Positions 36,720-46,663 of a DNA stretch of 64,000 bases are shown here, piece by piece. Source of the DNA: Prevotella sp. (GTDB lineage Bacteria > Bacteroidota > Bacteroidia > Bacteroidales > Bacteroidaceae); contig JAFZVV010000011.1 in the NCBI GenBank assembly GCA_017617615.1, forward strand, positions 496,001-560,000. The letters run 5' to 3'. Within the stretch, counting starts at the first letter, position 1. The number at the start of each line of letters is the position of its first letter. Under the pieces are notes generated by a model, which saw nothing but the letters and a program-made list of their open reading frames with translations, was not told the origin of the DNA and ran no database searches. The translations under genes were made by a program, and so were the position numbers.

Positions 36720-37595
36720 ATGATACAGTCGATGACAGGCTATGGCAAGACGGTTGTGGCCTATAAAGAGAAGAAAATCCACGTCGAAGTAAAATCACTC
36801 AACAGCAAGTCGCTTGACCTCTCTACCAGAATCTCTCCTCTCTATAGGGAGAAGGAAATGGAGATCCGGCAGAAAATAGCCAATACGCTGGTAAGGGGGA
36901 AGATAGACTTCTCTATCTGGATAGAGAAGGAGGCGGGTACTGATGCCACGCCAATCAATGCTTTGCTGGTGGAGAACTATTACCGCCAGATAAAGGAAAT
37001 ATCACAGAAGATGGGCATACCCGAACCCGAAGACTGGTTTGTTACGCTCATGCGGCTGCCCGATGTGACGACCAAGAGTGAGGTCGAGGTGCTCGACGAC
37101 GAGGAATGGCAGGTGGCATGCACGGCTGTCGACGACGCGCTGACCCAGTTGGTGGAGTTCCGCAAACAGGAAGGTGCGGCGCTGGAGAAGAAATTCCTTG
37201 ACAATATTGATGCTATTGCCCAACTCCTGGCCGACATCGAGCCTTATGAGAAGTCGAGGGTAGAGAAAATCCGAAACCGCATCGTCGACGGTCTGGCTTC
37301 CATCCCTGAGGTCGACTACGATAAGAACCGCCTGGAGCAGGAACTGATTTATTATATCGAAAAACTCGACATCAGCGAGGAGAAACAGCGCCTGGCCAAC
37401 CATCTGGACTATTTCCGCAAGACAATGGCCGAACCACAGAGTCAGGGCAAGAAACTGGGGTTCATAGCTCAGGAGATGGGCCGGGAAATCAACACTACCG
37501 GCTCGAAGAGCAACCAGGCAGAGATGCAGAACATCGTGGTGCGCATGAAAGACCAATTGGAGCAAATCAAGGAGCAGGTGCTCAATGTGCTGTGA
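36720..37595 (+). CDS. YicC family endoribonuclease
   Basis: The protein has 291 residues. It starts MIQSMTGYGK, the family hallmark, which fixes the ATG at 36720 rather than the upstream GTG at 36681. It ends with LGFIAQEMGREINTTGSKSN, the conserved YicC/DUF1732 end. YicC-type proteins are reported as RNases acting on RNA turnover. It precedes gmk by 37 bases, a common arrangement. Confidence 0.93.
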   Translation: MIQSMTGYGKTVVAYKEKKIHVEVKSLNSKSLDLSTRISPLYREKEMEIRQKIANTLVRGKIDFSIWIEKEAGTDATPINALLVENYYRQIKEISQKMGIPEPEDWFVTLMRLPDVTTKSEVEVLDDEEWQVACTAVDDALTQLVEFRKQEGAALEKKFLDNIDAIAQLLADIEPYEKSRVEKIRNRIVDGLASIPEVDYDKNRLEQELIYYIEKLDISEEKQRLANHLDYFRKTMAEPQSQGKKLGFIAQEMGREINTTGSKSNQAEMQNIVVRMKDQLEQIKEQVLNVL

Positions 37596-37632
37596 GCAAT
37601 TCCCCATGGTCTCTCCAAAACCAGAGAATATT

Positions 37633-38244
37633 ATGAAAAAACAGAACACAAAGAAAACAAAGCACACCGTCGGCAAAGGTGCTTTCATCATCGTCTCTGC
37701 CCCAAGCGGCTCGGGGAAGAGCACCATCATCAAATGGCTGATGGAGAACCATCCCGAACTGAACCTCTATTTCTCGGTGAGTTGTACTAGCCGTGCACCG
37801 CGTGGCAACGAACAGAATGGGGTGGAGTATTTCTTCATCTCGCCCGAGGAGTTCCGTGAGCGTATAGCCAGGGATGAGTTCCTGGAATACGAGGAGGTCT
37901 ATGAAGACCGTTTTTACGGCACGTTGAAGGCGCAGGTGGAACGGCAGGCCGACAGCGGACAGAACGTGGTGTTCGACGTCGATGTGAAAGGCGGCTGCAA
38001 CATCAAGAAGTATTATGGCGACAGGGCACTGAGCCTTTTCATCCAGCCTCCGTCGGTAGAGGAACTGCGCCGTCGGCTCACCAACAGGGGAACCGATTCT
38101 CCCGAGGTGATAGAAGACCGCTTGGCGAAAGCCGAATATGAGATGACCTTCGCCCCGCAATTCGACCATGTGGTGGTAAACGACGTGCTTGAGGTGGCCG
38201 AGGCCGAGGCGCTGGAGATTGTGAGCCGATTCTTGAAAGTATAA
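37633..38244 (+). CDS. gmk: Guanylate kinase
   Basis: The protein has 203 residues from the ATG at 37633 (MKKQNTKK). The P-loop SAPSGSGKST is at 22-31, and the GMP-binding segment reads SCTSRAPRGNEQNGVEYFF. It converts GMP to GDP with ATP. The longer frame from 37585 would overlap the yicC stop and add an unusual N-terminus, so it is less likely. nadD follows after 9 bases. Confidence 0.95.
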   Translation: MKKQNTKKTKHTVGKGAFIIVSAPSGSGKSTIIKWLMENHPELNLYFSVSCTSRAPRGNEQNGVEYFFISPEEFRERIARDEFLEYEEVYEDRFYGTLKAQVERQADSGQNVVFDVDVKGGCNIKKYYGDRALSLFIQPPSVEELRRRLTNRGTDSPEVIEDRLAKAEYEMTFAPQFDHVVVNDVLEVAEAEALEIVSRFLKV

Positions 38245-38253
38245 CCACAGGCA

Positions 38254-38868
38254 ATGGCGGAACGGAAAAACACCAAGTTGAGGACGGGTATCTTCGGCGG
38301 CACATTCAATCCCGTGCACAACGGACACGTGGCATTGGCGGCTCGCATCCTGAAAGCGGCGCGGCTTGATGAGGTATGGCTCATGGTGACTCCGCAGAAC
38401 CCATGGAAGGCCGACAGGCTGTTGCTCGACGATGACCTGCGGCTGGAGATGGTGCGTGCGGCATTGGACGGGGAGAAAGGCCTGATAGCCAGTGATTTTG
38501 AGTTCACCCTTCCCAAACCATCCTACACCTGGAATACGTTGCAGGCGCTCTCGGCAGCATTCCCCGACCGGCGTTTCGCCCTCATCATCGGTGCTGATAA
38601 CTGGGCAGGATTCGACCGTTGGTATGAACACGACAAAATCCTCGCCAACCACCGTATCATAGTCTATCCCCGCCGTGGCGTCGATATCGACCCTGCGACG
38701 TTGCCCCGAAAGGTGAGGTTGCTGCAGACAGAACTGTATGACGTGAGCAGCACCGAGGTGCGGCAGCGCGTGGCAGCGGGCTTGCCCATCGACCATCTGG
38801 TGCCTGCCCCCGTGGCTGCAATCATCGCCCAAAGAGGCTATTACCTCCCAAGCCCACAATGCCCATAG
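38254..38868 (+). CDS. nadD: Nicotinate-nucleotide adenylyltransferase
   Basis: The protein has 204 residues. The nucleotidyltransferase motif GGTFNPVHNGH is at 15-25 and the late motif SSTEVRQR is present. It makes deamido-NAD from nicotinate mononucleotide and ATP. Its last codons and the TAG stop lie in a C/A-rich imperfect repeat: CCACAATGCCCAT (38853-38865) is repeated as CCACAATACCCAT at 38881-38893. Confidence 0.94.
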   Translation: MAERKNTKLRTGIFGGTFNPVHNGHVALAARILKAARLDEVWLMVTPQNPWKADRLLLDDDLRLEMVRAALDGEKGLIASDFEFTLPKPSYTWNTLQALSAAFPDRRFALIIGADNWAGFDRWYEHDKILANHRIIVYPRRGVDIDPATLPRKVRLLQTELYDVSSTEVRQRVAAGLPIDHLVPAPVAAIIAQRGYYLPSPQCP

Positions 38869-38902
38869 AGCCCATCAAGGCCACAATACCCATCTCCCCC
38901 AA

Positions 38903-38943
38903 TAAAAAAACCATCCCCAGGATTTCCGGGGATGGCTTTTTTT
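38903..38943. terminator. Bidirectional intrinsic terminator between nadD and the BACON lipoprotein
   Basis: CCATCCCC pairs with GGGGATGG across CAGGATTTC-like loop bases, flanked by A7 on the left and T7 on the right, so it can stop transcripts from both sides. Confidence 0.92.
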
Positions 38944-38957
38944 ATGATTAGCGTCAA

Positions 38958-40472
38958 TTAGTTGCCTTTCTCGTGTGAGAAGTAGATACCTCCACAAAGT
39001 TCAATGGTTCCCTTATAGGTGTCCTTGTAGCCAATCATCGTCAGCTTGTCGCCTACCTCGATGCCGGCAGCAGCAAGGAAGTCCTTGCGGAAGTCACCAG
39101 TGGCACCATAGCCGGGATAGCAGCCGTAGACATACAGGCGGTTGGTTCCGTCGGTGATGTAGAGATTGCCAAAGGTTTCATTGGCAATCTCGTCGATGGT
39201 GCCGGTCACCATGTAGTACACTTCCTTGGAGTCTTCTTTCGTCAGGAAGTCGGCAATGCTTACCTCGGTGACGGCATACTTCAGTTCTTCGAATGTGCCG
39301 GAAACCATCTGCGGCGAGTCTTTGTAAGCGCCACGTTGACCCACGACGGTGACGATGTCACCAACCTTGGCACCTGCCTCGATGAAGCCTTCTGCACGGT
39401 ATACAAGCACGTTGCCTGTGTAGTCGCTGATGTAGAAACTCTTGCCCTGCTTGTCGCTGGTGTAGAGTTCTGTAATCACACCGGTGATGCGATACTGGCT
39501 TGTGCTCACCTCTGCATCGAGGAATTCCTCAACGGTCACCGCTACGATGGCACCCTTCTGGGTGATGGTAGCCTCGGCAGAGTAGTTCTTATTGCCGTCG
39601 GTGGTGTTGAAGTGCACCGTGGCACTGCGGTCACCACCAGCATTGGGCAGAGCGCGGAAGGTGACGGTAGGATTCCCACCAACCGTAGACGATACGACAC
39701 CAAGCCAGCTCTGGGCCTCTGCAGGGATGTCTACTGCCACGCCCGTGCCCTTGCAGGTGAGGTGGGCTACGATCTCGCCGCCTTCGAGAGGCAGCTCGTC
39801 GGTCTTGACACCAGCCACGGTGAGCGAGTCGCACTTGATGAGTGACTTCTCTATCTTCACTACGGTGACGTCGACCAGTTCCACCGTTCCGTTATAGGTG
39901 GTCTTCGGGCCTTCTACGGTAATCTGGTCGCCCACTTCGAGACCCCAGCTGAGGAAGTTCTTGGTGCCGCCTTTCGAGTCGAGCGTACCATAGATATATA
40001 CCTCGCCGGTGCCGTCGTTCAGGTACCAGTTGCCGTAAGTGGTGTTCACAATCTTGGTCACCGTACCTGTCACGCGGTAGGTCTTCGAGTCGGGACCTGC
40101 CAATACTTCGGCACAGGTGGCGTTCGATACGGTGGCGATGCCCTGGATGATGTTGATGCGCTGGATCTTGCCCTCGCAGTTGATCAGCACCTCTGCCGTA
40201 CGTCCTTCACCGGCATCGGCAGAGAAAGTAATGGTTCCGTTGCCTGTGCCAGAGGCGGGCGACACGGTAAGCCACTCGGGAACATCGGTAACTGTCCAAC
40301 TGCCATTGGCAATAATATCGATGGATGTAGAGCCACCGTTGGGATTGAGGCTCACATACGACTGCGATACACGGATTTCGTCGAGGTAAGTCGGGTCATT
40401 GTCATCGGAACAGCCAGTGAAGACCGCAGCGACAACAGCCAAAAAGAACGGAATGAAATATTTAAGTTTCAT
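38958..40472 (-). CDS. Lipoprotein with two BACON and three OB-fold-like domains
   Basis: The protein has 504 residues. The signal ends in the lipobox FTGC (Cys21). BACON-type beta domains occupy about 34-110 (NGSWTVTDVPEWLTVSPASG) and 215-308; OB-fold-like modules lie at about 115-205, 313-400 and 405-500, each with the pattern YRVTGTVTKI..YLNDGTGEVYIYG..VGDQITVEGP. It is probably anchored on the outer membrane and binds polysaccharide, protein or nucleic acid; the ligand is unknown. It lies 21 bases after the TonB-dependent receptor gene, and so is probably its partner. Confidence 0.83.
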   Translation of the reverse strand: MKLKYFIPFFLAVVAAVFTGCSDDNDPTYLDEIRVSQSYVSLNPNGGSTSIDIIANGSWTVTDVPEWLTVSPASGTGNGTITFSADAGEGRTAEVLINCEGKIQRINIIQGIATVSNATCAEVLAGPDSKTYRVTGTVTKIVNTTYGNWYLNDGTGEVYIYGTLDSKGGTKNFLSWGLEVGDQITVEGPKTTYNGTVELVDVTVVKIEKSLIKCDSLTVAGVKTDELPLEGGEIVAHLTCKGTGVAVDIPAEAQSWLGVVSSTVGGNPTVTFRALPNAGGDRSATVHFNTTDGNKNYSAEATITQKGAIVAVTVEEFLDAEVSTSQYRITGVITELYTSDKQGKSFYISDYTGNVLVYRAEGFIEAGAKVGDIVTVVGQRGAYKDSPQMVSGTFEELKYAVTEVSIADFLTKEDSKEVYYMVTGTIDEIANETFGNLYITDGTNRLYVYGCYPGYGATGDFRKDFLAAAGIEVGDKLTMIGYKDTYKGTIELCGGIYFSHEKGN

Positions 40473-40493
40473 AATTGCTTGATTCTTTGTTCT

Positions 40494-43400
40494 TTAATTG
40501 AAGATGTATCTTATACCGATAGCAGCATACCAGCACTGGCCTACTGCATGGTTGGGTGCCCAGGTCTTGGTCTTGCCACTGATGGAAGAAGGCGTGGAGA
40601 ACGTGGCATAGCCGTCGGCGTCTACACCCTCATATTTCAGGATGCGGGCCTCGGAGCCAATCTCTGAGTTGAGGTATTTGCTTACACCCCAGCTGGAGTT
40701 GAAGAGATTGAGCACATTCTTGATATCCATGCTGAGTTGCAGCTTATGAGATGTCTTGCCCACGTTCACATGGAAGTCGTGCTTGTAGGCAAAGTCGATG
40801 CGGTGTACCCAGGGAGAATAGACGCTGTAAGGCTCGGCATACTCGCCCTGGTGGCTGCTCAGGTAACTGTCTTTGTGGACGTAGGCCATGAAGCGCTGGG
40901 CATCGTCTTCGGAGACAAAGCGGAACTGCTTGTTGGCTACCTCGGCGTCTGTCGGGATATAGAGGGCATCGTAGTTGTAGCCGTCGCTGTTCATGTCGTT
41001 GACCATCATGTAGGAGTAGTTGTATCCTCCGCGCCAGGTCTCATAGATGAAGCTGTAGTGGTTGCCGCTCTTGTCGTGTATGGTGGCATTGGCCACGATA
41101 CGGTCGGGAGTGACATACTGCGAGTTGTGCAGCTTGATGTTGTTGGGACCCTCCACTGTAGGAACGTAAGTGAAGGCCGACTCAGCAGCGGAACCTGGCA
41201 TACCGGTCACTTCCTTCGATACGGTGTGCGTGTAGGCGGCCATCAGGTTCAGCCACTCAAACGGCTGGGCGGTCAGCGTCACGTTGGCAGACCATCCGTA
41301 ACCCTTGCTGGTGTTCTCGAGCACGAAGGCCTTGGTGCCTGTGCGGAATCCTGCGGGGAAGATGGGACGGTTGTCCACGCCATTGAAACGGGCGAAGCCA
41401 CCTACGGAAGGAATGGCCCAGTCGGAGATGCAGTTGTCGTGAATCTTCTTGTTGTAGATACCCTCAACAGTGACGGTGAAGGGGAAGTTCACTGGAATCT
41501 GGTAGTCGACGGCGATGGAGGTCTTCCATACCTGAGGCATCTTGAAGTCGGGGTCGACGGCAGAGATAGACGATGGAACGGTACCCATCTCAGGGGTCAC
41601 ATGTGAGGGATAACCCATGGCGAAGAGCTTGTTCTGCAGGGCAGCGATGGTAGCCTTGCCGTTCTCTGTCACCAGACCACCGGCAAACTGGCTCATGTCG
41701 ATGAAACGGTTGCCGCTGGCATCGGTAGTGTAGGCACCGGAATAGTTCTCGAAGCCCTTGACGGCTGAGTTGCTCTTGCCGTCCCATACCTTGGTCTTGC
41801 CGTTGAGTTGTGCCTGATACTGCACCAGACCGCCATTGGTAGGCATGTTGGTGAAGAACACGAGGGGCAGACGACCAGAGAAGAGACCGCTACCACCACG
41901 AATCTTCAGCGACTTGTCGCCGAACACGTCGTAGGTGAATCCGAGACGCGGTGAGAGGGTGATGCTGCTGCTGGGCCATTTGCCGGTATCGATATGGCGG
42001 CCGTTGTAGTCAAGGTCGTAGATGGCCTTGTTGGTCATCAGGTCGCTGTTGTCGAAGAACAGTCCGTCGACACGCAAGCCGTAGGTGAGCTTCAGCTTGT
42101 CGTTCACGGTCCAGTCATCCTGCACATAGATGCCGGCACGGTTGAACTGCACGCGGGCAGCAGGCTTCGACTCGCCGTCGTAACCATAGGTAAGGCAGAC
42201 GATTTCGGGTGCTGCACCGTTCATGAAGTCTTCCATGCTGTTATAGCGGTAGTAGCCCGTACCATTACGCATATACTGGTTGTCGGCCATCTGGTGCTCA
42301 AAGGTGATACCTCCCATGATTTTGTGCTTGCCCATGTAGTAGGTCACGTCGTCCTTGATGTTCCAGATGGTGTTGTGCACGGCATTGTTCCAGGTGAACA
42401 ACTCATAGCCAAGAGCCATGTAGTTGTTGTCGCCGCCATCGAGGATATCGATGAAGGGGAATTCGCTGGAGTCAGAGCCACGCACGTCGTCGAGTTTCGA
42501 CAGTGTGGCGAGGAACTGGTTGGAGAGATTGTCTGTCAGGCGGCTATTCAAGTCGATAGACCAGGAATGCACGAGGTTGTCCATCGAATACATCGAGTTG
42601 GCAAACGACATTGAATACTGCGACATGCGCGCTCCTGCCATACGCGTGCCACCGTCCATGGAGGTAGCGTTGGGGGCGTTCCATATCGTGTTCTTCGTAT
42701 AGTTGTAGCGCAAGGCCAGGTGATGCTTGTCGGTGATGTTCCAGTCAAGACGGGCCAGCAGCTTGTAGTTGCTCTCGTCGGCAGGGAAGCTTGTCCAACT
42801 GCCCGTGTCGTAGCCATACTTGTTCTTGACGAATTCGGAGATGGTCCTCAGGTCGGCCAGTGTCGTACGTGAGAGGCTTCTTGCCACATCCTCCACGCCG
42901 TTCTCTGAACCACGCCATGAAGAAGAGATGGTCGGGGTCTTGATCATCTCGCCATTGACGAAGAAGAAAAGTTTGTTCTTGATAATCGGACCACCCAGCG
43001 ACAGACCGTAGGTGGTCTGGCGGTCACGCTCACGGGCTGTGGGCAAGGTCACCTTGTCGACGACGTCGCCACGCAGGTTCTCGTTGCGGTGATAGATGTA
43101 GGCAGAGCCCTTGAAGGTGTTCGTACCCGATTTCGTGATGGCGTTCACGCCACCGCCGATAAAGTTGGTCTGGCGTACGTCATAGGGTGATATCACCACC
43201 TGCAACTCCTCGATGGCATCGAGGGAGACAGGGTTGCCACCGCCAGGCAACTTATCCGAGAGACCGAAGTTATTGTTGAAGTTGGCACCATCGATGGTGA
43301 AGTTGGCCGTACGGCCGTCAGCACCGGCAAAACTCATGCCATTGCCACCATACGGGGAGAGACGGGTTACGTCGGTGATGCTGCGGCTCACCGTCGGCAA

Positions 43401-43838
43401 GTTAACAATCTGTGCGTTGTTGATGTTCGTCGATGCACCGGTCTTCTCGGCAGCAAACTTCGAGGCACGCCCAGAGACAATCACCTCGGAGAGTTCATTG
43501 GCATCCTCAGAGAGGATGACGTTCAGGTTGTACGTCTCGCCAAGTGCCAAGGTGACGCCCTTCACTGTCTTGGTCTGGTAACCGATGTAGGACACGGTCA
43601 CCTCGTAAGGACCACCCGTACGCATACCCTGAATGGTGAAGAGACCGTCGATGTTGGTCACGGCGGCATAACGGGTGCCCGAGGGGGTGTGTACCGCCTG
43701 CACCGTGGCGCCGATGACTGTCTCGTTGGTCTCTTGCATGGTCACGCGACCGCTCAATGCTGATGTCGTGATCTGACCCTTCACGCCTGTGACGAGCACA
43801 AGCATGAGGACAACCAGAAAGAATAGTCTTTTCTGCAT
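40494..43838 (-). CDS. Oar-like TonB-dependent outer-membrane receptor
   Basis: The protein has 1114 residues. A signal peptide (ending GVKG) is followed by a CarboxypepD_reg-like domain (ALSGRVTMQETNETVIGATVQ), the plug (NNFGLSDKLPGGGNPVSLDAIEELQVV) and a large barrel ending in GIRYIFN. The plug and the lack of a SusD gene fit the Oar family rather than SusC. Oar proteins import or export peptides or proteins in other Bacteroidetes and in Myxococcus. The BACON/OB lipoprotein follows at once and takes the place that SusD has in nutrient systems. Confidence 0.88.
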   Translation of the reverse strand: MQKRLFFLVVLMLVLVTGVKGQITTSALSGRVTMQETNETVIGATVQAVHTPSGTRYAAVTNIDGLFTIQGMRTGGPYEVTVSYIGYQTKTVKGVTLALGETYNLNVILSEDANELSEVIVSGRASKFAAEKTGASTNINNAQIVNLPTVSRSITDVTRLSPYGGNGMSFAGADGRTANFTIDGANFNNNFGLSDKLPGGGNPVSLDAIEELQVVISPYDVRQTNFIGGGVNAITKSGTNTFKGSAYIYHRNENLRGDVVDKVTLPTARERDRQTTYGLSLGGPIIKNKLFFFVNGEMIKTPTISSSWRGSENGVEDVARSLSRTTLADLRTISEFVKNKYGYDTGSWTSFPADESNYKLLARLDWNITDKHHLALRYNYTKNTIWNAPNATSMDGGTRMAGARMSQYSMSFANSMYSMDNLVHSWSIDLNSRLTDNLSNQFLATLSKLDDVRGSDSSEFPFIDILDGGDNNYMALGYELFTWNNAVHNTIWNIKDDVTYYMGKHKIMGGITFEHQMADNQYMRNGTGYYRYNSMEDFMNGAAPEIVCLTYGYDGESKPAARVQFNRAGIYVQDDWTVNDKLKLTYGLRVDGLFFDNSDLMTNKAIYDLDYNGRHIDTGKWPSSSITLSPRLGFTYDVFGDKSLKIRGGSGLFSGRLPLVFFTNMPTNGGLVQYQAQLNGKTKVWDGKSNSAVKGFENYSGAYTTDASGNRFIDMSQFAGGLVTENGKATIAALQNKLFAMGYPSHVTPEMGTVPSSISAVDPDFKMPQVWKTSIAVDYQIPVNFPFTVTVEGIYNKKIHDNCISDWAIPSVGGFARFNGVDNRPIFPAGFRTGTKAFVLENTSKGYGWSANVTLTAQPFEWLNLMAAYTHTVSKEVTGMPGSAAESAFTYVPTVEGPNNIKLHNSQYVTPDRIVANATIHDKSGNHYSFIYETWRGGYNYSYMMVNDMNSDGYNYDALYIPTDAEVANKQFRFVSEDDAQRFMAYVHKDSYLSSHQGEYAEPYSVYSPWVHRIDFAYKHDFHVNVGKTSHKLQLSMDIKNVLNLFNSSWGVSKYLNSEIGSEARILKYEGVDADGYATFSTPSSISGKTKTWAPNHAVGQCWYAAIGIRYIFN

Positions 43839-43902
43839 AACACTTAAATAAAAAAATTAGTTAAAAAACATGGGCATCATTGCCCTTCATTCATTCTGTC
43901 AG

Positions 43903-43910
43903 CAAAAATA
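43903..43910 (-). promoter_or_regulatory. Promoter -7 element for the Oar-like receptor
   Basis: The minus strand reads TATTTTTG, 65 bases before the ATG at 43838. Confidence 0.55.
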
Positions 43911-44126
43911 CTTAAAATCATGAATATAATTGTTATAAAAATGGAAAAAAGTTTGTTTACACATCATATAAATGATTTATGTTAAGTCAGCGTGCCTGTA
44001 GCAGGCATTCAAACCCATGTCTGCGCACCAGTCGTGAAAGCTGCTACACTATACATTATTATGGTATATATTACACCAAAAAGCAAAATAATGGGTATTT
44101 TATTCGTTTATTCCACTAATAATGAG

Positions 44127-44134
44127 TAACTTTG
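44127..44134 (+). promoter_or_regulatory. Promoter -7 element for pnp
   Basis: TAACTTTG matches TAnnTTTG, 44 bases before the ATG at 44179. Confidence 0.6.
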
Positions 44135-44178
44135 CCCGATTTATTTTTCGATGTAACAAGAAACACAAGAATTTTTAG

Positions 44179-46524
44179 ATGAACGTAATTACGAAAACAG
44201 TATCATTGCCTGATGGAAGAACCATCAGCATTGAGACCGGGAAAGTGGCAAAGCAGGCCGATGGCAGTGTGATGCTCAAGATGGGCAACACCGTGCTCCT
44301 CGCCACTGTTTGTGCCGCAAAAGATGCAGTTCCCGGGACCGATTTTATGCCTTTACAGGTCGACTACAGAGAATTGTATGCCTCGGCAGGACGCTTCCCA
44401 GGCGGATTCACCAAGCGCGAGGGGAAACCCAGCGACAACGAGATTCTCACTTCCCGGTTGGTAGACCGGGTGCTCCGCCCTCTCTTCCCTTCCAACTACC
44501 ATGCCGAAGTGTATGTCAATATCCTGCTCTTCTCTGCCGACGGAGTCGACCAGCCTGATGCACTGGCCGGTTTTGCAGCATCTGCCGCCCTGGCCTGCTC
44601 AGATATACCGTTTGAGTGCCCGATTTCGGAAGTCCGCGTAGCCCGCGTGAACGGCGAGTATGTCATCGACCCCACCTTCGAGCAGATGAAGGAGGCCGAC
44701 ATGGACCTCATGGTAGGTGCCTCGGCCGAGAACATCATGATGGTGGAGGGCGAGATGAAAGAGGTGAGCGAGCAAGACCTGCTCGGTGCGCTCAAGGCCG
44801 CCATGGATGCCATCCGTCCGATGTGTGAACTCCAGTCCGAACTGTCGAAAGAACTCGGCAAGGACGTGAAGCGCGAGTACGACCACGAGGTGAACGACGA
44901 GGAACTGCGTGAGCAAATCGCCAAGGAACTCTACCAGCCTGCCTACGACGTCACCAAGCAGGCGCTCGAGAAGCAGGCCCGTGCCGAGGCTTTCGAGAAG
45001 ATCATCACCGACTTCAAGGAGGCTTACGCTGCCGCACATGCCGACCTCACCGAAGACGAGTTGGCAGAGAAATATGAGTTGATGGACCGTTACTACCACG
45101 ATGTGGAGCGCGACGCCATGCGCCGCTGCATCCTCGACGAGGGCATCCGTCTCGATGGTCGCAAGACCGACGAGATCCGTCCTATCTGGTGCGAGACATC
45201 ACCGCTGCCCATGCCTCATGGCAGTGCCATCTTCACCCGTGGTGAGACACAGTCGCTCACTACTTGTACACTGGGTACGAAACTCGATGAGAAACTTGTC
45301 GACGACGTGCTCGACCGCAGTTACATGCGTTTCCTGCTCCACTATAACTTCCCGCCATTCTGTACCGGTGAGGCTAAGGCACAGCGTTCTGTTGGCCGCC
45401 GTGAGATTGGTCACGGACACCTGGCATGGCGCGCCCTCAAGGGGCAGATTCCCGAGGACTTCCCCTATACCGTGCGTATCGTGAGCGAGATTCTCGAAAG
45501 CAACGGTTCCTCGTCGATGGCTACCGTTTGTGCCGGAACCCTGGCCATGATGGATGCCGGCGTGCCCATAAAGAAGCCTGTGAGCGGTATCGCCATGGGT
45601 CTCATCAAGAATCCCGGTGAGGACAAGTATGCCGTGCTCAGCGATATCCTCGGCGATGAGGACCACCTGGGCGACATGGACTTCAAGACCACAGGAACGA
45701 AAGACGGACTCACCGCCACACAGATGGACATCAAGTGCGACGGTCTGAGTTTCGACATCCTTGAGAAAGCCCTCATGCAGGCCAAGGCCGGACGTGAGCA
45801 TATCCTCGGCAAGATTACCGAGACCATTGCCGAGCCTCGTCCCGATCTCAAGCCTCATGTGCCCCGCATCGTGGCCTTCGAGATTCCGAAGGAGTTTATC
45901 GGTGCTGTCATTGGCCCGGGCGGAAAGATTATCCAGCAGATGCAGGAAGACACCGGCTCTACCATCACCATCGACGAAGAAGACGGCGTAGGCAAGGTGC
46001 AGGTGAGCGCTCCTGACAAGGAGAGCATCGAGGCTGCCGTTGCCAAGATCAAGGCCATCGTGGCCATCCCCGAGGTGGGCGAGGTCTACGAGGGTACCGT
46101 GCGCTCCATCATGCCTTACGGATGCTTCGTTGAGATCATGCCTGGCAAGGACGGTCTGCTCCATATCTCGGAGATAGAGTGGAAGCGCCTGGAGACGGTG
46201 GAAGACGCAGGCATCAAGGAAGGCGACAAGATCAAGGTGAAACTCATGGAGATTGACCCCAAGACGGGTAAGTACAAGCTCTCACACCGCGTGTTGGAGC
46301 CGAAACCCGAGGGATATGTCGACCGTGAGCGCCGTCCGCGTGCCGAGCGCCCTGAGCGTGGTGCAAGACAGGCCAATGACAAGCGTCAGGGCGGCAACAA
46401 CACCCGTCAAGGCGGTAACCGCAACAACCACCAAAGCCAAAGCCGTCGCAACGACTTCCGCGACCCATTGGCAGAGCGTGAGCCGAGAGACTTCAACGAC
46501 AGCCTCGACCACGACGACTTCTAA
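44179..46524 (+). CDS. pnp: Polyribonucleotide nucleotidyltransferase with extended basic tail
   Basis: The protein has 781 residues: two RNase PH domains, a KH domain ([16 protein letters not shown]), an S1 domain ([20 protein letters not shown]) and then a tail of about 65 residues rich in Arg, Asn, Gly and Gln ([28 protein letters not shown]) ending in an acidic DSLDHDDF. Usual PNPases stop near 700-720, so the tail is additional. PNPase degrades RNA 3' to 5' with phosphate. Arg/Gly-rich disordered tails on RNA proteins often aid RNA binding or condensation. Monocistronic: promoter in front, terminator behind. Confidence 0.96.
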   Translation: MNVITKTVSLPDGRTISIETGKVAKQADGSVMLKMGNTVLLATVCAAKDAVPGTDFMPLQVDYRELYASAGRFPGGFTKREGKPSDNEILTSRLVDRVLRPLFPSNYHAEVYVNILLFSADGVDQPDALAGFAASAALACSDIPFECPISEVRVARVNGEYVIDPTFEQMKEADMDLMVGASAENIMMVEGEMKEVSEQDLLGALKAAMDAIRPMCELQSELSKELGKDVKREYDHEVNDEELREQIAKELYQPAYDVTKQALEKQARAEAFEKIITDFKEAYAAAHADLTEDELAEKYELMDRYYHDVERDAMRRCILDEGIRLDGRKTDEIRPIWCETSPLPMPHGSAIFTRGETQSLTTCTLGTKLDEKLVDDVLDRSYMRFLLHYNFPPFCTGEAKAQRSVGRREIGHGHLAWRALKGQIPEDFPYTVRIVSEILESNGSSSMATVCAGTLAMMDAGVPIKKPVSGIAMGLIKNPGEDKYAVLSDILGDEDHLGDMDFKTTGTKDGLTATQMDIKCDGLSFDILEKALMQAKAGREHILGKITETIAEPRPDLKPHVPRIVAFEIPKEFIGAVIGPGGKIIQQMQEDTGSTITIDEEDGVGKVQVSAPDKESIEAAVAKIKAIVAIPEVGEVYEGTVRSIMPYGCFVEIMPGKDGLLHISEIEWKRLETVEDAGIKEGDKIKVKLMEIDPKTGKYKLSHRVLEPKPEGYVDRERRPRAERPERGARQANDKRQGGNNTRQGGNRNNHQSQSRRNDFRDPLAEREPRDFNDSLDHDDF

Positions 46525-46534
46525 TAGAGAAAGA

Positions 46535-46603
46535 CGGTCATCGTGACCGGAAAATCATCAATGGCGGTGCTCGGGGAATTCCTGTCACCGCCATTTCTCT
46601 TTT
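46535..46603 (+). terminator. Two hairpins after pnp
   Basis: A small hairpin CGGTCA-TCG-TGACCG (46535-46549) is followed by a stronger one at 46560-46595, AATGGCGGTG paired with CACCGCCATT, then TCTCTTTT. Confidence 0.8.
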
Positions 46604-46663
46604 CCCCAACAGATTTGGGAAAGAACAGAAATAAAAGAAAAGAAAACAAAGAGGAATAACAAC

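Larger units (their letters stand above)
43839..44178. other. Divergent regulatory region between the TonB receptor and pnp
   Basis: This 340-base AT-rich gap holds a promoter for each side and a small hairpin TGCCTG-TAG-CAGGCA at 43993-44007. I find no gene, tRNA or protein-coding frame of note. The middle is rich in ATTAT/ATATT words. Confidence 0.7.

Noticed and set aside
37585..37632. N-terminal extension of guanylate kinase
   Set aside because: It would overlap the yicC stop and adds a Cys/Pro-rich stretch not seen in the family; the ATG at 37633 is preferred.
40494..43838. SusC of a polysaccharide utilization locus
   Set aside because: No SusD gene is adjacent, and the plug and carboxypeptidase-like start fit Oar proteins better.
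43981..44060. Possible tRNA or small RNA near the TGCCTG-CAGGCA hairpin
   Set aside because: No cloverleaf or T-loop can be drawn, and no terminator or promoter frames it.
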